Assembly: GCA_020091685.1 (NCBI GenBank)
Contig: CM034599.1
Span: 30,109,920 to 30,173,919, forward strand
From: Lutjanus erythropterus
Taxonomy: Eukaryota > Chordata > Actinopteri > Lutjaniformes > Lutjanidae
Reading direction: 5' to 3'
DNA length: 64,000 nt
The translations under genes were made by a program, and so were the position numbers. Position 1 is the first letter of the stretch, and each line of letters begins with the position of its first letter. The notes below the pieces were generated by a model, which was not told the DNA's origin, did not search any database, and saw nothing but the letters and a program-made list of their open reading frames with translations. Shown piece by piece: positions 59,101 through 64,000 of the stretch.

Positions 59101-59880
59101 TCCTTCAGGCTAAAGGTAATCATGTTTGGTGTCAGTTACAAATCCTCTATCTCTATCTCCTTCCTCACTGTGTTTACATGGCTAACCCTAAATAATCAGA
59201 GTAATAGCCCAGTCAGATTAAAATGCCTCATGTAAAGACCACAATCAACCTCAGTCAAACCTGATCGGAAGGAATTTTCAATCAGGTTGAGAGGGCTGAT
59301 GTAAACAATGAATAAATAAAATAATTATGTAAACACTTAATCATATCATTTCTCTTTGGTTGGAATAGAAACTGGCTACTGGTCTTTGATGGAGGGAGGT
59401 CCTCTTGTCCTGTTTAAAAATTGCTATTTAATGGATTATCAAAGGTTCACACCGCCACCCTAGACCCTCATTCAGGTCTACGCTCACTCCTGCTCACTAA
59501 GCTCTGCCAGTGAAAGGCCCCTGAAACAACCACCACAACAGGACCCTAGGTCGCTAGCTACACTCTGCAAAGTCTCTCTCAGACTTTAAGAAAAGGCTAA
59601 AGACTCACCTCTTTTGTGAACACCTCTGCACTCAATAGACTGCAAAAAAAAGTCTAAAAAAAAATAAAAAGAGAACCATTTCTGCCGAGAACCATTTCTT
59701 CGTCTTCTGTTATATTTCCAGTAGATTAGAGGCTTCACAGTGGCGGAACCATTTTGTGCTTGTCAAAAAAAAGTTTCAGTTTCATTGAATCGTTTTATTT
59801 TGCAACGATATAAAAGGGTAAGTTGGAATTTTAAATGAGAGTTGTTTCAGTCAGATTGAAGAAATATTGGCCATGTAAAT
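59101..59880. repeat. Possible GTTTACATG-ended element with LINE fragment inside
   Basis: GTGTTTACATGGC (about 59169) and CTCATGTAAAG (about 59228) flank a short segment with AATCAGAGTAATAGCCCAGT. Related words recur at 59270-59340 (TGATGTAAACAATG, TTATGTAAACACTT) and 59865-59885 (GGCCATGTAAATGTAGC). Between the last two lies the LINE remnant at 59465-59640. The layout suggests a diverged repeat with GTTTACATG/CATGTAAAC ends interrupted by other DNA, but the boundaries are not secure. Confidence 0.35.
59465..59640 (+). pseudogene. LINE reverse-transcriptase C-terminal remnant
   Basis: One plus frame over about 59565-59630 reads SAKSLSDFKKRLKTHLFCEHL. The FK-RLKTHLF pattern closes many L2/CR1-type LINE ORF2 proteins (family knowledge). 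Upstream, GCTCTGCCAGTGAAAGGCCC at about 59502 sits where the preceding conserved region is expected, but a stop codon (TAG in the same frame near 59547) and frame damage show that it is dead. No polymerase domain is present; as is usual for LINEs, only the 3' end was inserted or survived. Confidence 0.6.
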
Positions 59881-61913
59881 GTAGCTTCTGTCTCTGGGCT
59901 TGCGAGTTCCAATAATACTGTTTCCATCTCTTTGAGACCAAGGCCATTGAGTCAATTCAGCCGAATACTGCTATTTGACATAACATTAGACTACACCAAA
60001 CACATAAAAAGGTCTGTCCAAAGGCATTTATTAGTTTCTGACACTGGGAAATTGGCAATAACTGAAAAACTCCCTAATGCGTAATTTCTGAAATATCTCC
60101 CTAAATAGATCACAGACGTTTGAGCTGTGATCGCCTTTTAATAATGAATGTCATATTTTCTCGCTTCCAGTTTCTGAAACAGTTTGGAGCCCCCCTGTGG
60201 AAGCCCACCTCCCCCTCTGAAAACCTCTGCTCTGCCTCAGACCAAACAGCCTGACACAGAATTAGAGCAGAATTCACTGCATGTGACATGCAAACGTGAC
60301 TTAGGTCAACTCAGGAAAAGTCTAGTTTGCAATACTGAAGGTTAAACACTGCTCGACAGGAGGGCATCCTCAGAACTGGTCGTCAGACAGACAGTCAGAT
60401 AGACAGTGATTCACTTTGTGTCGCTCCTCTATTCTCCTTCATCAAGCTTCAATAAATGCTTCTATCAAGGTCTCCTGCAACGTCTTCAATCATGAGTTAA
60501 ACTAGCTCGCAAGGTTTCCTTCACATTTCAGAAAACCTGAAAAAAAAACACGTTTTTCTGTCAAGTGACCTCTTGCAGTTGTGCAAATAGTGTCCAGAGG
60601 AAAAAAGTCAGGATAGACAGGGATAGAAAGCATCTGATTTTGACATTAATATCAGTGTCAGTCTTCTTTTGGCATTTGTTGAGTGATTATGTAAATGGTT
60701 TTCAGCAGATTATAGTTTATATAAAATCATTTGATATTCACTGGATATTCAAAAGGTGCTCAAAGAATGGATGGATGGATGTTTTCTAAGATTTAATGAC
60801 TCTTTATTGTCCAGCCACATTGAAATTTTAAACATAATAATCACAATAAACAACGTTCTTTTACAGTAGGGATATATTAAATTGGTTTATTTGGTTGTTT
60901 GGGTCATGTCATCATGATGTCATTACTTTCTTATAACTCCCTCTTTTATAAAGGCTTTCAATGTTATAACTAATGACTTTATTACTGGTTGACAAATTAT
61001 TTATTAATGGTTAACAGAGCAGCCAGACTGTGGAAAATCCCTCTGTTTTACATCACCTTCCACCATGAAACTCCCTTTGGCTTCTCAGTTACCTTTTTCA
61101 TTAATCAAGAAGCCCCCCCCCCCCACCTCCTCACATACACCACTTGGGTTACTTGTTGGAAAAGAGCTGCAAGGCATCTGGACCAAAATCCTCAATTGAT
61201 GGTGTAATGGCCCCAGGGCTTCTACCAGGACTTGTGTGCGTTGTGTGTTTTGTTTATCATGGTCACAGGTTCCTGGTTGGTTGGCGCTGGAGGCCAGCAG
61301 ACAGGCTCTGTCTCCCCTGGCACCACTTTGTTACAGTGAATGTTCTCATTTTCTGTGTTTTGGTTCTGCCACAGTCAGCCAGGCCAGCCACGTTTCTCTG
61401 CCGGTCTCATTTATTTAAACCAATGTTTTCGTTACATTTGTTGAAGCTACTACAAGGAACTTTAATATTTTTTTATTTTGGAGACCTCTATGGACAAAAG
61501 TGGCGTTTCCACTATAATAACCACAAAATATAATGTCAAAAATAAAATTACCTAAATAAAAATCTCATCCGGCTTCTTTCTAACTGGTTAACATACTACT
61601 TTGTCTGGGAACGTGTAAATGTGGAAATCAATAATTTCACTTTGTATCCATCATACTGGATTGTTGAACATTGAATCAATATATCAATCCAGACCGATGT
61701 ATCATTACATCCCTAATTTAAACCGTATTCATCTGGAGACAGGATTGTTGAGAATGATCTCCAGCTAGTTACATTAGGAGCAAATAGAAAATTTATTTTA
61801 AAATATTAGATTTGTAGTATTGTATTGTATTCTGCAGAAGAGGTATGGACTGGGTCCATGCAGCTGTCGTTTGGTCTTGATGCAGACATTTGTCTGGACT
61901 TTGAGAAGTCTTA
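59881..61913. other. Unassigned DNA
   Basis: The longest frame is 129 codons on the plus strand (61144-61533). It has hydrophobic patches but no recognised domain and overlaps another frame. A C12 run is at 61113-61124 and a short ATGG repeat near 60769-60782. Confidence 0.5.
61113..61124. repeat. Poly-C run, 12 bp
   Basis: A G/C homopolymer this long is rare in this AT-rich window; the length may be unreliable in sequencing. Confidence 0.85.
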
Positions 61914-62135
61914 TTGTAGGAGAACCTACGTTCGCTGGGAAATCATGAAAAATGCAAAAGTCTGTATGTGTAGCCAGTGTTTGGTTTGTCCATTCTGGGC
62001 TACTGTAGAAACATGGCATTTTAACATGATGGCCTCCATGGAAGACGATTGCCCTCTGTAGATATAAACAGCTCGTTCTAAGGTAACAAAAAACACAATT
62101 TTCAGGGGTTTAGACACTAAAGAAAACATACTTAT
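61914..62135 (+). repeat. C dispersed repeat, copy 3 (best preserved)
   Basis: The blocks in order are TGTAGGAGAACCTACG, AAAAATGCAAAAGTCTGTAT, GCCAGTGTTTGGTTTGTCCA, TTCTGGGCTACTGTAGAAAC, ATGATGGCCTCCATGGAAGA, TGTAGATATAAACAGCTCGT, TCTAAGGTAACAAAAAACAC and ACACTAAAGAAAACATACTT. The copy at 17285-17420 is the inverted middle part and that at 9731-9945 the inverted whole. Frames of 67-78 codons here are repeat products. Confidence 0.8.
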
Positions 62136-63000
62136 GGATGGATAGATATTTAGTCGTGGTCCTCCTGTACATGAAATGAGCGAGTTAACTGGTAGCAGCT
62201 CTCAGCCTACATAGCCTTGACCTCTGTGTTATGGAAAGCGTGACAGTAAAGACTTAAGGATAAATGATAAATCCATGTGACAGTTTGAAAACTGTGCTGC
62301 AGACTGTCTGGCCTGAGTGCTGAATTGAAAACAGTTTATCAAGAATGAGAAGTGCGATTAATTTAGCAAAAGGAGATGTTGGTTAAACTTGAATGCTTTA
62401 AGTTACAGTGCCTTATAGTCCGTACCATCCTGTCACTTTGCCTTACATTTTGAAGCAGTGCATTTTCCACTCCTCTAACCCACTGATCACAATGATACGC
62501 TAACATCACTGCTGGAAATCATTTTATGTGTCACATCTTCAGTGGGAGGCAGGGAGCTGCCAATTGTACTTCTGCAGTAAATCTTGTTAAGATGGCTACC
62601 TTGACCAAGTGAGCTGTATCAGTGAGATCATAAAGTGACCCCCATCCCTCCCTGCCGCAATATATTCATGTTAACACAATCTCAGACAGGAGGGGACCCA
62701 TTATTACGAGCTCAGCTGCATCCAAAGCTGGATTTACAAATGAATGTAACCTATTATATGATCAGCACATTGGCACATCAGATTTGGCTTTTTCATCCTT
62801 TACAGCACATTTATTGTTGTAGATTTACTGGATTTTGTCTTTGTGGCACTGAATGGATAACATGAATAACACAACAGTACAGGATTTTGTGGGCCCAATT
62901 ACCATTTCTTTCACAGTGATGCAACATACGGTGAAATGCAGAGTGCAGTGGCTATTTACCAGGTTAATACGTGACAAGGCAGTCGGCTCTCACTCTCACT
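62136..63000. other. Unassigned DNA
   Basis: No gene-like frame or repeat was recognised, apart from ordinary AT-rich sequence leading into the TTGC-rich block. Confidence 0.5.
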
Positions 63001-63112
63001 CCTGTTGCGATGCATTACTTTGCTTTGCGATGTTTTGCATTGTTGTGCTTTGCAATGCATTGCTTTGCTATACGTTGCATTGCAATGTATTGTTTTGAGT
63101 TGCGTTGCGTTA
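63001..63112. repeat. Degenerate TTGC/GCATT short-period repeat
   Basis: Words GCATT, TTTGC, TTGCG and TTGCATTGC recur about every five or ten bases (for example GCATTACTTTGCTTTGCGAT and TTGCAATGCATTGCTTTGC). The array is imperfect and unlike a classical microsatellite. It produces an artificial cysteine/leucine-rich frame at 62853-63098. Confidence 0.8.
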
Positions 63113-63119
63113 ATGTAAT

Positions 63120-63220
63120 TTTAATTTTACCCTAACCATGTAACCATGATCTTTTCTTAACCTAACCAAGTATCTTTTGTGCCTAAACCTAAGCATGTAG
63201 TTTTTGTGCCTTTATTTTTA
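63120..63220 (-). repeat. D dispersed repeat, inverted
   Basis: It reads TACCCTAACCATGTAACCAT, GATCTTTTCTTAACCTAACC, AAGTATCTTTTGTGCCTAAA and CCTAAGCATGTAGTTTTTGT. This is the inverted D order, with two tandem copies of the CCTAA...GT unit. Confidence 0.75.
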
Positions 63221-64000
63221 AGGTCTAGTCAGACGTTGCATATTTATTATTGTTACTTAATTGCAGAGTGATGTAAAATTGATTCAAGATGGGTACCTAT
63301 GGTGTCATATTTTGAAGCGCAGGGTCACTGACCAAGCTGCCAAGTGCTTTTAATTTATTTTTTTTATTGTTTTACTCTGCTACATTGTAAAAGAGGTCTC
63401 TACCTCAATGTATTTCTGAGTTAAAATAAAGGTTGAATGAAATTTAATTAGCCTTTACAGTTTCCACAGTTTTTAAAACTTTAAAGTATTGTATCATTAT
63501 ATCTATCATTTTGTTCAGACTAATGGAACGTTTGAACATCTAGAGCTCCATTACACTGAACAAACGACATCGGCTGATGAAGATTGTGCGATACAGTCAA
63601 ACACAGTAAAAAGTAAATGGAGCTTGAGGTGAGATTATTTGGTTAAATCAATTCAGGAATGTAGTGTGTTTTTCGAAAAATGTGAACATTTTCATAACAA
63701 TTCCCACATCTGAGCCTTTTCCGTACTGCAGGAGGCAGCTGCAGTTACACTTCTCTTTTCCTCAGTCTCCTTTGCCAATCCTGTTATGGCCCTGCCAGTC
63801 AGTTACACATGAGAACAGCAGGAGAGCATTTAATGTGATCCAGGCCCTGTCATTTCTGCTCACTTAATAATGTAACATTTTACCGCATAGGGGTGGACAT
63901 GCTCCTGATGGGAGCAAGACCTCTAATCTCTACACGTTAGTACAAATAGCTTTTCGCACATACTATAGACAGGTAGTCACAGAGACTCCAGATTACATTG
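63221..64000. other. Unassigned DNA to window end
   Basis: No repeat or gene is recognised. AATAAA-like words occur (for example near 63426), but no transcript can be inferred. Confidence 0.5.

Noticed and set aside
61144-61533. 129-codon plus-strand frame
   Set aside because: Hydrophobic patches only, no recognisable family; overlaps another frame and lacks supporting signals.
62853-63098. Cysteine-rich frame
   Set aside because: The cysteine/leucine stretch is a translation of the TTGC-rich simple repeat.

Overview
The window looks like a piece of a teleost fish nuclear genome, probably an acanthomorph/percomorph. I found no protein-coding exon, rRNA or tRNA that I can defend. No reading frame exceeds about 140 codons on either strand, and the longer ones lie inside palindromic or tandem repeats. 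There is no bacterial gene organisation: no operons, ribosome-binding sites, insertion sequences or CRISPR. Base composition is AT-rich with sparse CpG. The fish assignment rests on recalled features of dispersed teleost repeats (TTAA-flanked elements starting AGGGACAGTT, hAT-type elements starting CAGTGGTG, tRNA-derived SINEs, GGTTAGGTTTAGG repeats). No database search was possible.

Layout. 0-12 kb: unique-looking sequence with a 38-bp tandem array, several copies of an unnamed repeat (R1) with an 8-3-8 palindrome, a 27-bp tandem block, SINE fragments and two common dispersed repeats. 12-20 kb: repeat fragments (F, C and G families), a SINE copy and a ~56-bp minisatellite whose units are hairpins. 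20-28 kb: the richest mobile-element block. It holds an 853-bp fold-back element with TTAA target duplications, a ~2.9-kb hAT-type insertion with an 8-bp duplication and two large inserts, and a second fold-back copy that was itself hit by another TTAA element. 28-38 kb: mostly unassigned, with a TTAA-ended element carrying a 9-bp-arm hairpin, a nested A/B repeat pair and a weak promoter-like stretch near 36.8-37.3 kb. 39-52 kb: a repeat-poor zone broken by one nested TTAA element and one 460-bp fold-back MITE. Several blocks have homeodomain-, octamer- and E-box-like words and are candidate conserved non-coding elements. 52-64 kb: dispersed repeats, a MITE nested in an older repeat, a LINE C-terminal remnant and a degenerate TTGC-rich simple repeat.

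The region is best read as intergenic or deep intronic DNA. Its interest lies in the layered transposon insertions, which can be ordered in time from interrupted copies and target-site duplications, and in the candidate regulatory blocks between 39 and 52 kb. No set of genes acting together is visible.
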